The notes: generated by a model not told the origin, from the letters alone. Positions 11,069 through 22,401 are shown, counted from the first letter of the stretch. The stretch is DNA of 64,000 bases from Chondrus crispus (GCF_000350225.1 NW_005179194.1:251899-315898), one strand, 5' to 3'. Made by a program: numbers and translations.

Positions 11069-14000
11069 TCACATGCTTTTACTGGACACTGCAAGTCCCA
11101 GAAGTTCTACAAACTTCTGGAATAGAATTCGCCCAAGTGCTTTGGTTAAGATATCGGCAGGCATCGAAGTGGTCGGACAATGCGACAAATACACAATGTT
11201 TCTCTTAATAGCATCTCGTACGTAGTGGTATTTTACATCAACATGTTTGTTGCGACGGTTGATCGATTCATTCTGTGCAAACGAAATCGTCCCTGCATTG
11301 TCACACCCCATCATGATCGTGGGATCAGAATCAAGTCCGAGGACATCAGCAACAACTTGACGCAACCAGGTCGCCTCCTTACACGCTTCACATAGTGCAA
11401 TGTACTCAGCTTCACACGTCGAAGTCGCAACCACAGTCTGTTTCCGGGAACTCCAACTGATAGCTCCACCACAGAACTTGAAAACATATCCGCTGGTCGA
11501 CTTGCGAGAGTCTGAACAACCGGCCCAGTCAGCATCACTGAAACCGAGCAACTCCGGCGATTTGGATTTATTGTCAAACACGATTCCTAAGTTTCGAGTC
11601 CCTTGCACGTATCGCATTACTCGTTTTACACCTGCCCAGTGTGACTCACATGGGTTGGCAGAATGTTGGGAAAGCTTTCCAATGGCGTATGCCAAGTCTG
11701 GACGAGTGCCAACCATCAAGTACATAAGGCAACCGACTGCCTCACGATACGGTGCCTTTGTTTCGGAGTCGTTTTCGATAGAATTCGTGGTTTTGCGACC
11801 TTGTTCCATTGGAGTCAGGGAAGGGTTACAAGTCGACATTTTAAAACGGTCAAGCACATTTAATGCATACTTAGTTTGAGTGAGACTCAATGTCTTGATA
11901 GTGCGATCTCTATGAATCTCAAGACCAATGCAGACTTTTGCCTCACTAAGGTCTTTCATCTCAAACCGTTTGTTAAGCTCCCCCTTCATCCATTTGATGG
12001 CATGGATATCACTACCAGCGAGTAACAAGTCATCGACATAAAGTGCAATTAGCATGATAGTGTTACCAATGCGTTTAATGTAGAGGCACGGATCACTACG
12101 TGAAATCTCAAATCCCAATTCACCGAGTAAGAAATCATCCACTTTGGTATGCCATTGACGAGGTGCTTGTTTAAGACCGTAAAGTGCTTTCAAAAGTTTA
12201 CACACATGATCACTTTTGCTTTTGTCAACGCAGCCTTCGGGTTGCTCCATGTAGATGTCTTCATCCAAGTCGCCGTTCAAAAACGCAGTCACGACATCCA
12301 TCTGATGAAGTTCAAGGTCGTAATGAGCAACTAAGGCAAGAAGTAGACGAATAGTCGTAAACTTTATGACAGGGGCATATGTCTCAGTATAGTCAAGACC
12401 CTGCACTTGCTGGAATCCACGGGCAACAAGTCTGGCTTTTGCACTTTCAACTATATTGCCATTTGCATCAGGCAGCTGCTTGACATTGAAAACCCATCGA
12501 GATGTCAAGATGTTTGACGCCTCAGATCGAGGAACAAGTTTCCAGGTCTGATTCTTAGTCTGTGATGCAAGTTCTTTGTCAATGCCGGTTTGCCAGAATG
12601 CAGCTCTAGGACCGTGGGTTGCTTGTTTGAAAGTCTTGGGACCTTCAATAGCGACATGCGCATGTGAAAGAAGAGCAGCTGCAAAGTTGCTCCTCCACCA
12701 TGATCCGGGAGGTCTACTGATTCGAGACGATCTTCGTACAGCTGGAGTCGGAGTTGGAGGGGTGACATTCGGAGTTTCGACGGGAGGTGACACATCATCT
12801 TCATCATTCTCACCTACAGAGTGAGTGTCCTCGTTTTCAATAACCTCCCCTGAAATTTCATCCTCTTCCGACCCAACCTCATTAGCATTTGGGGTATCGG
12901 CTTCATTCTCATTGTCGCCACCGAGCAATACAACGCCAACGTCAGAGCTGATTGAATCTTTTTCATGTGCAGGAATGTCATGCATCCCACATGTCGATTC
13001 ATCAAACTTGGCATCTCGTGAAACAACAACTTTACTCAACTCTCCGTCCCAAAGTTTGTATGCTTTACTGCATTGCGAATAACCGAGAAACATCGCTTCA
13101 CGCGCTCGCAAGTCAAGCTTACGGAGCTCTAATTTCGGTAATGTATACCAACACTTTGACCCAAATACTCGCAAATGGCCAACATTTGGAGTTGACTTCA
13201 TCCAAATGTGATGGGGAGTCGTGTTAACTGGCAAAGCCCGTGAAGTAACTCGATTTCGTACATATACTGCAGTGGCAAGAGCCTCTGCCCAGAATCGTTT
13301 ACTGACCTGTTTATGAGAAAGCATGGAACGGACAAGATCAATCAAGGTTCGATTTAAACGTTCAGCAACACCGTTTTGTTCAGGTGTGTAGGCAGTGGTG
13401 AGCTGGTGCTGTGTACCGTTTGAATCCAAATATGACTTGAATTCTGTCGACAAGTACTCTCCCCCTCGATCAGTGCGAAGCACCTTCACTTTGCGACCAG
13501 TGTGCGTTTGGGCAAACTGTTCATACAACTTGTATTTTGCAAAGGCCTCAGATTTATTTCGCATCGTGTACACAACAACCCAGTTCGAGTGATCATCTAC
13601 AAATGTAATGAAGTATCTCGAACCACCAATGGACTGTACTTCGAGCGGACCGCAAACGTCAGAATGTACCAAGTCAAGACAGTTCTGTGCTCGAGACGAT
13701 GATCGCTGTTTCGGGATTACTGATCGCGTTGCTTTGCCGAACACACACGCAGGACAAACGAGAGAGTGATTGTCAGACTTTCGATTCATTGCTCTGATCA
13801 CATCGCTTTGACGAACATTGATGCCACTTACCACATTATTGTGAATCATTGATGCGATTCCTTGTACGTTAACATGGGCCATTCGTTCATGTAGCGTCTG
13901 CAAGGTAACTACATGAGCAGAGAAAGTTTCATTCATGACATCAAGTATGAATAAATCCCCAACTTGACTAGCTGTGGCAACTAGAGTTGGTCCTGCAGTA

Positions 14001-15166
14001 ACGATGCATTTGTCTTTTTCAAATGACACTTGCAAGCCCTTTGAAACGATTTGGCTAACAGACAGAAGCGAGTATCCGAAATCAGGGACATGCAAAACGT
14101 TGGACAATTTGCAAGGCTGTGGACTACCATTGACGTTCAACATGAATTCTACCTCACCACGACCAGCGACATTGGCTCTAGCCTTCGTGCCCATCTCGAC
14201 TGATCCAGATTGCATCTCTTCATAAGTAACGAACAAAGAGCGATCAAATGTAATGTGGGCACTGCAACCGGAATCCACAAGCCATGACCCTGCGTTCACT
14301 GCCTTCTTTTCGGGAGAAGAAGTCGAAAGCAGGCATGTAAAGTCGCTTTCAGCAAAGGCAGCAGTAGAAGTTTCATCTCGAGATACGAATGCACTTGGCT
14401 TCATGCCGGGGTTGCGGGACCGGAACCCGTCTGGCGGTGCTGGTCGGCGCCCATTCACATCCTTGCCCCAGCAACGTGCTGCGGTGTGTCCATGTCGATT
14501 ACAGTTCGTACATCTCATATCACGTCGAATAGGCATGCGATTGACAAGTGCAGGTGCGTGGGGTGAAGTAGTAGAAGCGGTCTTCATGCTCTCTCGTTGT
14601 TCCTCTTGCAGCAGACGACTCTTCACAAAATCGAGTCCAAACACTTTATCCTCATTGCCAAGTGCGTCAAGTGCAACAATCAAGTTATCGAATCGTGGAG
14701 GCAAGCCATTCAACACAGCCATTGCAATTTCTTTATCGTCAATCTCAACACTCATTGACTGCAATCTGGCAGCAAGTTGCTTCACACGATTGATGAACAC
14801 GAGCACTTTCTCGGATGGGAGCATGGAAACAGTGTAAAAGTCGCGACGGGCGGAAAGTTTGTTGAGCAAAGTGTGACGCTCAAACACATTCAGAATCGCC
14901 TCCCATGTCTCTTTCGCACTGCTACACCCTCGCACATGTTGCAAGTAGTCATCAGAAAGCGTGAGTCCGATGACTGCCTTTGCTTTCGCATCACCACGAA
15001 TCCACTTCCTGCGATCATCTGAGGTCGCATTTTCCGATATATCATCAAAAACGTATTGATCGACATCTCGGAGAGCAAGCAGTAGCTCGATTTTCTGCTT
15101 CCAGATGTAAAAGTTAGATGCGGTCAGCTTCTCGATTCTGACCGATCCAGAGCTTTGGTCATCCAT
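11069..15166 (-). CDS. Copia C gag-pol polyprotein (intact)
   Basis: An unbroken frame of about 1365 codons. The ATG at 15166-15164 (MDDQSSGSV) is used because the frame upstream has only a TTG. Order: UBN2-like Gag; CCHC knuckle CTNCNRHGHTAARC; protease WLVDSGCSAH with the standard D-S-G; integrase HHCC (HERMAHV...CPACVFG) and D-D-E (VHSDVCGP, FVDDHS, PEQNGVAERL); acidic linker; RT with YVDD near 12029-12040; RNase H (FSDADWAGC, STCEAEYIAL) and the C-terminal LGLAVSSKSM. All key residues are present and the LTRs nearly identical, so this is the best candidate for a recently active element here. Related copies in the window are A and E. Confidence 0.96.
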   Translation of the reverse strand: MDDQSSGSVRIEKLTASNFYIWKQKIELLLALRDVDQYVFDDISENATSDDRRKWIRGDAKAKAVIGLTLSDDYLQHVRGCSSAKETWEAILNVFERHTLLNKLSARRDFYTVSMLPSEKVLVFINRVKQLAARLQSMSVEIDDKEIAMAVLNGLPPRFDNLIVALDALGNEDKVFGLDFVKSRLLQEEQRESMKTASTTSPHAPALVNRMPIRRDMRCTNCNRHGHTAARCWGKDVNGRRPAPPDGFRSRNPGMKPSAFVSRDETSTAAFAESDFTCLLSTSSPEKKAVNAGSWLVDSGCSAHITFDRSLFVTYEEMQSGSVEMGTKARANVAGRGEVEFMLNVNGSPQPCKLSNVLHVPDFGYSLLSVSQIVSKGLQVSFEKDKCIVTAGPTLVATASQVGDLFILDVMNETFSAHVVTLQTLHERMAHVNVQGIASMIHNNVVSGINVRQSDVIRAMNRKSDNHSLVCPACVFGKATRSVIPKQRSSSRAQNCLDLVHSDVCGPLEVQSIGGSRYFITFVDDHSNWVVVYTMRNKSEAFAKYKLYEQFAQTHTGRKVKVLRTDRGGEYLSTEFKSYLDSNGTQHQLTTAYTPEQNGVAERLNRTLIDLVRSMLSHKQVSKRFWAEALATAVYVRNRVTSRALPVNTTPHHIWMKSTPNVGHLRVFGSKCWYTLPKLELRKLDLRAREAMFLGYSQCSKAYKLWDGELSKVVVSRDAKFDESTCGMHDIPAHEKDSISSDVGVVLLGGDNENEADTPNANEVGSEEDEISGEVIENEDTHSVGENDEDDVSPPVETPNVTPPTPTPAVRRSSRISRPPGSWWRSNFAAALLSHAHVAIEGPKTFKQATHGPRAAFWQTGIDKELASQTKNQTWKLVPRSEASNILTSRWVFNVKQLPDANGNIVESAKARLVARGFQQVQGLDYTETYAPVIKFTTIRLLLALVAHYDLELHQMDVVTAFLNGDLDEDIYMEQPEGCVDKSKSDHVCKLLKALYGLKQAPRQWHTKVDDFLLGELGFEISRSDPCLYIKRIGNTIMLIALYVDDLLLAGSDIHAIKWMKGELNKRFEMKDLSEAKVCIGLEIHRDRTIKTLSLTQTKYALNVLDRFKMSTCNPSLTPMEQGRKTTNSIENDSETKAPYREAVGCLMYLMVGTRPDLAYAIGKLSQHSANPCESHWAGVKRVMRYVQGTRNLGIVFDNKSKSPELLGFSDADWAGCSDSRKSTSGYVFKFCGGAISWSSRKQTVVATSTCEAEYIALCEACKEATWLRQVVADVLGLDSDPTIMMGCDNAGTISFAQNESINRRNKHVDVKYHYVRDAIKRNIVYLSHCPTTSMPADILTKALGRILFQKFVELLGLAVSSKSM

Positions 15167-15212
15167 TTCGCCGAATGGATGTACCCTTCGAGTATACAAG
15201 GTCTTCCGTCCC

Positions 15213-15267
15213 GGGATCCCAAGCCGTTAACCGATAGTCAACACAATGGCAAGCCCACCCGTATAGG
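15213..15267 (-). other. Conserved pre-gag leader block (copia C)
   Basis: The same approximately 50 bp block as at 6870-6922, about 45 bp upstream of the gag ATG, although B and C differ strongly in LTR and most of the leader. Confidence 0.6.
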
Positions 15268-15348
15268 AAGTTTGTAGCGATTACTCGGAAACGTTCTTGG
15301 TGCTTGTTCCCGGCGGAGTGGAACAAGCGTATTCTTCTTAAAAATGCC

Positions 15349-15580
15349 TTAGGGCGCTACCCCTATATGTCGGCCAGTGCGGGTCTTTCGACTGTGAACT
15401 AAATCAAACGTGCCACGAGTAAGCACAACAACTTTGCCTGTAGACGAACCAGGACTTTTGGTTACTACCGCGAACGGTCCCTGCAACCTAAATCGGCTTG
15501 TCCAAACTTGATACGGTACTGCCTCAGAGGGTCTCCCACAACACAAGAATGAAACTGCCTTCGTCGTACTCGTGTGATTT
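15349..15580 (-). other. Open leader ORF of copia C without ATG
   Basis: The minus-strand frame is open for about 75 codons ending at 15349 (…VPYQVWTSRFRLQGPF AVVTK…). There is no ATG in it. It has the look of coding sequence (a WTSRFRLQGPF stretch resembling the SH3/chromo-like tails of gypsy integrases) but the match is weak. It could be a leader exon, like the zinc-finger ORF of B and F, or chance. Confidence 0.25.
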
Positions 15581-15903
15581 GTTCACAATCACTCCTTGGG
15601 TCACCCTCTTCCGTGCGAACTTAATCAAGGTACGCGACCTTATACACGTATAGTGAGAGGTTCAGTGTTTAGGCACGTATTCTCTTCACCCAGGGGACCG
15701 AAGTCGTACCTATAGGGCTAATACCGAGAGCGTTACCCACACCGCCGACGCACCTCCCGAAGGCAGAGTGCGGATCGACTAGACCAGTACACTGTGATCC
15801 TCCCCGAGGATCACTAATTCGTCTCTCGACGATTCTTGGTCGGACCCTCGCTCAAGTCAGATTTCCAATGGCACCAGCCTTTCACCAAGAGCAAGGGTAT
15901 GTT

Positions 15904-16124
15904 CCACTGAGGATTTGGCAGTGCGTTGGCCACTAGGGACTTTCTTCCTCCCGACTAGCGGAAGGCTCACCCACAGCTCACACAACGACTGCCACGACAA
16001 AGCAAAAAACTGAGAACTGACGGACCACTGAGGATTTGGCAGTGCGTTGGCCACTAGGGACTTTCTTCCTCCCGACAAGCGGAAGGCTCACCCACAGCTC
16101 ACACAACGACTGCCACGACAAAGC
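15904..16124. repeat. Tandem duplication in leader of copia C
   Basis: Two nearly identical direct copies with a 121 bp period, starting CCACTGAGGATTTGG at 15904 and 16025 and running to GCCACGACAAAGC. They lie between the primer site and gag. Confidence 0.85.
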
Positions 16125-16361
16125 TGCAAGACCACAAAGTTGATTTCCAAAAACTGGGAACTGACGGACCACCAAACTGGAAAATCGGCTGAAACGGTGC
16201 TGAAAACGACGGCGAAAACTGAAAAAACTGAAAAACCAAACTCGAAAGCGGAGACTGAAACTGATACCTTCTTCTTCTGCTTGACGAGCTGAACAAACTG
16301 ATACTTGAACGACGGCGAAACTCGAACTTGAACCAAAACGAAGACGACGATCAGCGTTGAA

Positions 16362-16375
16362 CTGGGCCCATAACC
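16362..16375 (-). other. Primer binding site (copia C)
   Basis: GGTTATGGGCCCAG on the coding strand immediately after the 5' LTR; complementary to the tRNA-iMet anticodon arm as in B and F. Confidence 0.85.
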
Positions 16376-17042
16376 TATAGAAAGGTCAGCGGGGCAGAGG
16401 GAAGAAGGATGGTTGAAGGTTGCTGGTGGTTGACGGGAAAAGAAGTTGATACCATTTTACTCTTGGTCGCCAACTATTGGCGCTACTTATACTCTTCGAA
16501 CTACATACAATACGAGCCATTAGGGCTGGTCACGTGACTCTCCTTCTTGCACTGGTTGATAATCAAGTGACTCTCCCTGTTGCACTCTCGGTTGATAATC
16601 AAGTGACTCTCCTACTTCAACTCTCCGTTGATAATCAAATGACTCTCCTTCTTGCACTCTCGGTTGATAATAATTTGGGACCGTTTGAGAGTCAATAATA
16701 TCTGAATGTATTGTACTGTAGATTACAGATTTTACACTACGATTAATAACCACTGTGGCACATACGTCATACGTGTCACACACGTGTCAAATCGAGAAAA
16801 ATGAAACATGTTCAGAATGTACTGTAGAGTGCCAGGGGGTACATAACTTACACGTGTCAACACCAAAATTGAAACATGCTCGGACATGATAGGAACGTGC
16901 AACCGTGTACAAATATAACACGTGTCCACCTTGAAGACCAAACATCCTGAGAATGCTCTTGCAAGCATTTTAGGTTTCGTCGACGTACACGTGTAATATC
17001 TGTCAGGCTTGGAGCTTAGCATGTGGTCGAAGATTTCCAACA
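16376..17042 (-). repeat. 5' LTR of copia C with promoter
   Basis: 667 bp, pairs with 10391-11057. TATAAGTAGCGCC (16491-16479, minus strand) sits about 110 bp before the LTR end and is the likely core promoter. The right edge abuts the second GAAAG of element A. Confidence 0.94.
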
Positions 17043-17777
17043 GAAAGTGCAAAAGCCAGACTTGTTGCCCGTGGATTCCAGCAAGTGCAGGGTCTTGACT
17101 ATACTGAGACATATGCCCCTGTCATAAAGTTTACCACTATTCGTCTACTTCTTGCCTTAGTTGCTCATTACGACCTTGAACTTCATCAGATGGATGTCGT
17201 GACTGCGTTTTTGAACGGCGACTTGGATGAAGACATCTACATGGAGCAACCCGAAGGGTGCATTGACAAAAGCAAAAGTGATCACGTGTGTAAACTTTTG
17301 AAAGCACTTTACGGTCTTAAACAAGCACCTCGTCAATGGCATACCAAAGTGGATGATTTCTTACTCGGTGAATTGGGATTTGAGACTTCACGTAGTGATC
17401 CGTGCCTCTACATTAAACGCATTGGTAACACTATCATGCTAATTGCACTTTATGTCGATGACTTGTTGCTCGCTGGTAGTGATATCCATGCCATCAAATG
17501 GATGAAGGGGGAGCTGAACAAACGGTTTGAGATGAAAGACCTCGGTGAAGCAAAAGTCTGCATTGGTCTTGAGATTCAAAGAGATCACACTGCCAAGACA
17601 TTGAGTCTCACTCAAACTAAGTATGCATCAAATGTGCTTGACCGTTTTAAAATGTCGGCTTGTAACCCTTCTCTGACGCCAATGGAACAAGGTCGCAGAA
17701 CCACGAATTCTATTCCAGAAGTTTGTAGAACTTCTGGGGCTTGCAGTGTCCAGTAAAAGCATGTGATCGAGGGGGAG
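17043..17777 (+). pseudogene. Copia element A, reverse transcriptase end with internal deletion
   Basis: Element A resumes in frame (ESAKARLVARGFQQVQGLDYTE) and carries the RT core with YVDD (about 17450-17461). After TPMEQGRRTTNSI the sequence jumps to the last codons of pol. The RNase H region, some 700 bp present in C and E, is gone. The join lies in a 10 bp sequence CGAATTCTAT which in C occurs at both deletion ends, so this looks like a microhomology deletion. It also shifts the frame. A polypurine tract (GATCGAGGGGGAG) follows at 17765-17777. Confidence 0.9.
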
Positions 17778-18103
17778 TGTTAGAAATCTTCGACCGCATG
17801 CTAAGCTCCAAGCCTGACAGATATTACACGTGTACGTCGACGAAACCTAAAATGCTTGCAAGAGCATTCTCAGGATGTTTGGTCTTCAAGGTGGACACGT
17901 GTCATATTTGTACACGGTTGCACTTTCCTATTATTTCCGAGCATGTTTCAATTTTGGTGTTGACACGTGTAAGTTATGTACCTCGTGGCACTGTACAGTA
18001 CATTCTGAACATGTTTCATTTTTCTCGATTTGACATGTGTGTGACACGTATGACATTTGTCCTACACGTGTATGACACGTATGACGTATGTGCCACAGTG
18101 GTT
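17778..18103 (+). repeat. Truncated 3' LTR of copia A
   Basis: Starts TGTTAGAAATCTTCGACCGC and matches the first half of LTRs C and E up to CACAGTGGTT. It then switches to an unrelated-position leader fragment in opposite orientation. Confidence 0.85.
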
Positions 18104-18254
18104 TGGTCATCCATTTCGCCGAATGGATGTACCCTTCGAGTATACAAGGTCTTCCGTCCCGGGATCCCAAGCCGTTAACCGATAGTCAACACAATGGCAA
18201 GCCCACCCGTATAGGAAGTTTGTAGCGGTTACTCGGAAACGTTCTTGGTGCTTG
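18104..18254 (-). repeat. Copia leader fragment, minus orientation
   Basis: Nearly identical to 15158-15307 of element C: gag start region (ATG codon and upstream) plus the conserved pre-gag block. The junction with the LTR at 18103 shares only two or so bases, so an end-joining or template-switch event is likely. Confidence 0.85.
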
Positions 18255-19193
18255 TGTTGTAATTCTACGACCACATGCTGATATGCATGACACACGACGA
18301 CAGGTATGACACGTGTAAAAGCGAAAACACTCCACGTGACGAGCTGAGCAAGTTTCATTTTCAACGTGTACACGTGTGATTTCTGTACACGGTTGCACTC
18401 TACAGTACTTCAGGAGCAAGTTTGGTTTCCAAAGTGTACACGTGTGAAATATGTACACGGTTGCGGTGTACTGTACAACCTGAGCATGTTTCATTTTCTC
18501 CGCCCGACACGTGTATGACCTGGACACATGTCTTCATTACACTGTCGGACGCGTACAGTACGCCTGCAGTCTTACAGACAAAGTGTAGAACCTTGGTGGC
18601 GGGTGCCTGGCACGTGCCAAAGGATCACAGCGTCCATGGAGTGCAGCACGGGTACAGCAGGACACAAAGATACCATTGCGCGAGTTTTGAATTCGTAAGG
18701 CAAAATGTGCACTGTTGTAATTGACAGTGGACAGGACCTCACGAGAGATTCAGATTCATAAGGCAACGCGTGCGCTGTAAACAGTCCTTGCAGGATTGAT
18801 TTGAATTCGTAAGGCAACGTGTGAGCTGTAAACGTGCCTTACGAATTTGTGCCACGCTGGATTTGGAATAGTAAGGGAATTTGTGCTTTGCTGTGCTTTG
18901 TTGTACTGCCTTACTAATTTCTCCGTCATGACAGTGGTAATTCGTAAGGCGGTTTTCTGTTATGTTTGTTGGGCCATCGCCAGTTTGGCTGAGTAGCAAG
19001 ACGGGCACATGTGTTAGAGCCAATACATTTGTAGCATGTGTGTCGTAGTGTTTGGTAGTAAAGTTCTAGAAGATTGCAGAAGTGTATAAGTAGTGCCAGA
19101 AGTCGGCGACTCAAAGTAAATCGGTACCCAATCCTTCAACTTCACCTCATCAACCGTCCTTCGATTTCCCTTTGCCCCACTGACCTTCCAATA
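18255..19193 (+). repeat. Copia D LTR, left copy
   Basis: 939 bp, starting TGTTGTAATTCTACGACCAC, with five or so ACACGTGT-like palindromes and TATAAG at 19085-19090. It is the inverted partner of 22672-23610, also 939 bp and roughly 97% identical by eye. No target duplication is visible (left GCTTG, right CAAGT). Confidence 0.88.
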
Positions 19194-21656
19194 CAAGTTC
19201 TATGAACAGTTTGCCCAAACGCACACTGGTCGTAAAGTGAAGGTGCTTCGCACTGATCGAGGGGGAGAGTACTTGTCGACAGAATTCAAGTCATATTTGG
19301 ATTCAAACGGTACACAGCACCAGCTCACCACTGCCTACACACCTGAACAAAACGGTGTTGCTGAACGTTTAAATCGAACCTTGATTGATCTTGTCCGTTC
19401 CATGCTTTCTCATAAACAGGCCAGTAAACGATTCTGGGCAGAGGCTCTTGCCACTGCAGTATATGTACGTAATCGAGTTACTTCACGGGCTTTGCCAGTT
19501 AACACGACTCCCCATCACATTTGGATGAAGTCAACTCCAAATGTTGGCCATTTGCGAGTATTTGGGTCAAAGTGTTGGTATACATTACCGAAATTAGAGC
19601 TCCGTAAGCTTGACTTGCGAGCGCGTGAAGCGATGTTTCTCGGTTATTCGCAATGCAGTAAAGCATACAAACTTTGGGACGGAGAGTTGAATAAAGTTGT
19701 TGTTTCACGAGATGCCAAGTTTGATGAATCGACATGTGGGATGCATGACATTCCTGCACATGAAAAGATTCAATCAACTCTGACGTTGGCGTTGTATTGC
19801 TCGGTGGCGACAATGAGAATGAAGCCGATACCCCAAATACTAATGAGGTTGGGTCGGAAGACGATGAAATTTCAGGGGAGGTTATTGAAAACGAGGACAC
19901 TCACTCTGTAGGTGAGAATGATGAAGATGATATATCACCTCCCGTCGAAACTCCGAATGTCACCCCTCCAACTCCGACTCCAGCTGTACGAAGATCATCT
20001 CGAATCAGTAGACCTCCCGGATCATGGTGGAGGAGCAACTTTGCAGCTGCTCCTCTTTCACATGCGCATGTCGCTATTGAAGGTCCCAAGACTTTCAAAC
20101 AAGCAACCCACGGTCCTAGAGCTGCATTCTGGCAAACCGGCATTGACAAAGAACTTGCGTCGCAGACTAAGAATCAGACCTGGAAACTTGTTCCTCGATC
20201 TGAGGCGTCAAACATCTTGACATCTCGATGGGTTTTCAATGTCAAGCAGCTGCCTGATGCAAATGGCAATATAGTTGAAAGTGCAAAAGCCAGACTTGTT
20301 GCCCGTGGATTCCAGCAAGTGCAGGGTCTTGACTATACTGAGACATATGCCCCTGTCATAAAGTTTACCACTATTCGTCTACTTCTTGCCTTAGTTGCTC
20401 ATTACGACCTTGAACTTCATCAGATGGATGTCGTGACTGCGTTTTTGAACGGCGACTTGGATGAAGACATCTACATGGAGCAACCCGAAGGCTGCGTTGA
20501 CAAAAGCAAAAGTGATCATGTGTGTAAACTTTTGAAAGCACTTTACGGTCTTAAACAAGCACCTCGTCAATGGCATACCAAAGTGGATGATTTCTTACTC
20601 GGTGAATTGGGATTTGAGACTTCACGTAGTGATCCGTGCCTCTACATCAAACGCATTGGTAACATTATCATGCTAATTGCACTTTATGTCGATGACTTGT
20701 TGCTCGCTGGTAGTGATATCCATGCCATCAAATGGATGAAGGGGGAGCTTAACAAACGGTTTGAGATGAAAGACCTTGGTGAAGCAAAAGTCTGCATTGG
20801 TCTTGAGATTCAAAGAGATCGCACTATCAAGACATTGAGTCTCACTCAAACTAAGTATGCATCAAATGTGCTTGACCGTTTAAAAATGTCGACTTGTAAC
20901 CCTTCTCTGACTCCAATGGAACAAGGTCGCAAAACCACGAATTCTATCGAAAACGACTCCGAAACAAAGGCACCGTATCGTGAGGCAGTCGGTTGCCTTA
21001 TGTACTTGATGGTTGGCACTCGTCCAGACTTGGCATACGCCATTGGAAAGCTTTCCCAACATTCTGCCAACCCATGTGAGTCACACTGGGCAGGTGTAAA
21101 ACGAGTAATGCGATACGTGCAAGGGACTCGAAACTTAGGAATCGTGTTTGACAATAAATCCAAATCGCCGGAGTTGCTCGGTTTCAGTGATGCTGACTGG
21201 GCCGGTTGTTCAGACTCTCGCAAGTCGACCAGCGGATATGTTTTCAAGTTCTGTGGTGGAGCTATCAGTTGGAGTTCCCGGAAACAGACTGTGGTTGCGA
21301 CTTCGACGTGTGAAGCTGAGTACATTGCACTATGTGAAGCGTGTAAGGAGGCGACCTGGTTGCGTCAAGTTGTTGCTGATGTCCTCGGACTTGATTCTGA
21401 TCCCACGATCATGATGGGGTGTGACAATGCAGGGACGATTTCGTTTGCACAGAATGAATCGATCAACCGTCGCAACAAACATGTTGATGTAAAATAACAC
21501 TACGTACGAGATGCTATTAAGAGAAACACTGTGTATTTGTCGCATTGTCCGACCACTTCGATGCCTGCGGATATCTTCACCAAAGCACTTGGGCGAATTG
21601 TATTCCAGATGTTTGTAGAACTTCTGGGGCTTGCAGTGTCCAGTAAAAGCATGTGA
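19194..21656 (+). pseudogene. Copia element E, 5'-truncated integrase-RT-RNase H
   Basis: Same family as A and C. It starts abruptly inside integrase (YEQFAQTHTGRK) beside LTR D. A single-base loss near 19767 (GAAAAGATT versus GAAAAAGATT in A) shifts the frame from 19237-19765 to the frame of 19797-21497. A TAA at 21495-21497 replaces the TAT codon found in C, after which the frame stays open to the natural end (…LLGLAVSSKSM) at about 21656. Integrase E, RT YVDD and RNase H motifs are otherwise kept. Gag, protease and the 5' LTR are missing. Confidence 0.9.
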
Positions 21657-21667
21657 TCGAGGGGGAG

Positions 21668-22401
21668 TGTTGGAAATCTTCGACCACATGCTAAGCTACA
21701 AGCCTGACAGATATTACACGTGTACGTCGACGAAACCTAAAATGCTTGCAAGAGCATTGTCAGGATGTTTGGTCTTCAACGTGGACACGTGTCATATTTG
21801 TACACGGTTGCACTTTCCTATTATTTCCGAGCATGTTTCAATTTTGGTGTTGACACGTGTAAGTTATGTACCTCGTGGCACTCTACAGTACATTCTGAAC
21901 ATGTTTCATTTTTCTCGATTTGACACGTGTGTGACACGTATGACATTTGTCCTACACGTGTGTGACACGTATGACGTATGTGCCACAGTGGTTATTAATC
22001 GTAGTGTAAAATCTGTAATCTACAGTACAGTACATTCAGATATTATTGACTCTCAAACGGTCCCAAATTATTAGCAAGAGAGAGTGCAAGTAGGAAAGTC
22101 ATTTGATTATCAACCGAGAGTGGAAGTAGGAGAGTCACTTGATTATCAACCGAGAGTGCAAGAAGGAGAGTCACTTGATTATCAACCGAGAGTGCAACAG
22201 GGAGAGTCACTTGATTATCAACGAGTGCAAGAAGGAGAGTCACGTGACCAGCCCTAATGGCTCGAATTGTATGTAGTTCGAAGAGTATAAGTAGCGCCAA
22301 TAGTTGGCGACCAGGAGTAAAATGGTATCAACTTCTTTTCCCGTCAACCACCAGCAACCTTCAACCATCCTTCTTCCCTCTGCCCCGCTGACCTTTCTAT
22401 A
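21668..22401 (+). repeat. 3' LTR of copia E
   Basis: 734 bp, starts TGTTGGAAATCTTCGACCAC, ends CCTTTCTATA; longer than LTR C because of an extra tandem unit. TATAAG at 22286-22291 lies about 110 bp before its end. Preceded by the polypurine tract GATCGAGGGGGAG. Confidence 0.92.
22075..22246 (+). repeat. Tandem repeats inside LTR E
   Basis: Five units of the 36 bp type also found in LTR C, here on the strand reading GAGAGTGCAAGAAGGAGAGTC, with slightly different unit order. Confidence 0.8.

Larger units (their letters stand above)
10391..17042 (-). mobile_element. Complete, young copia LTR retrotransposon C, nested in A
   Basis: A 6652 bp element on the minus strand with 667 bp LTRs (10391-11057, 16376-17042), primer site, leader, intact gag-pol and polypurine tract. 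The 5 bp target GAAAG of element A flanks it. I found one difference between the LTRs (CATTC versus CATCC, near 10968 and 16952), which marks a very recent insertion. Coding-strand termini are TGTTGG...TATA. Confidence 0.95.
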
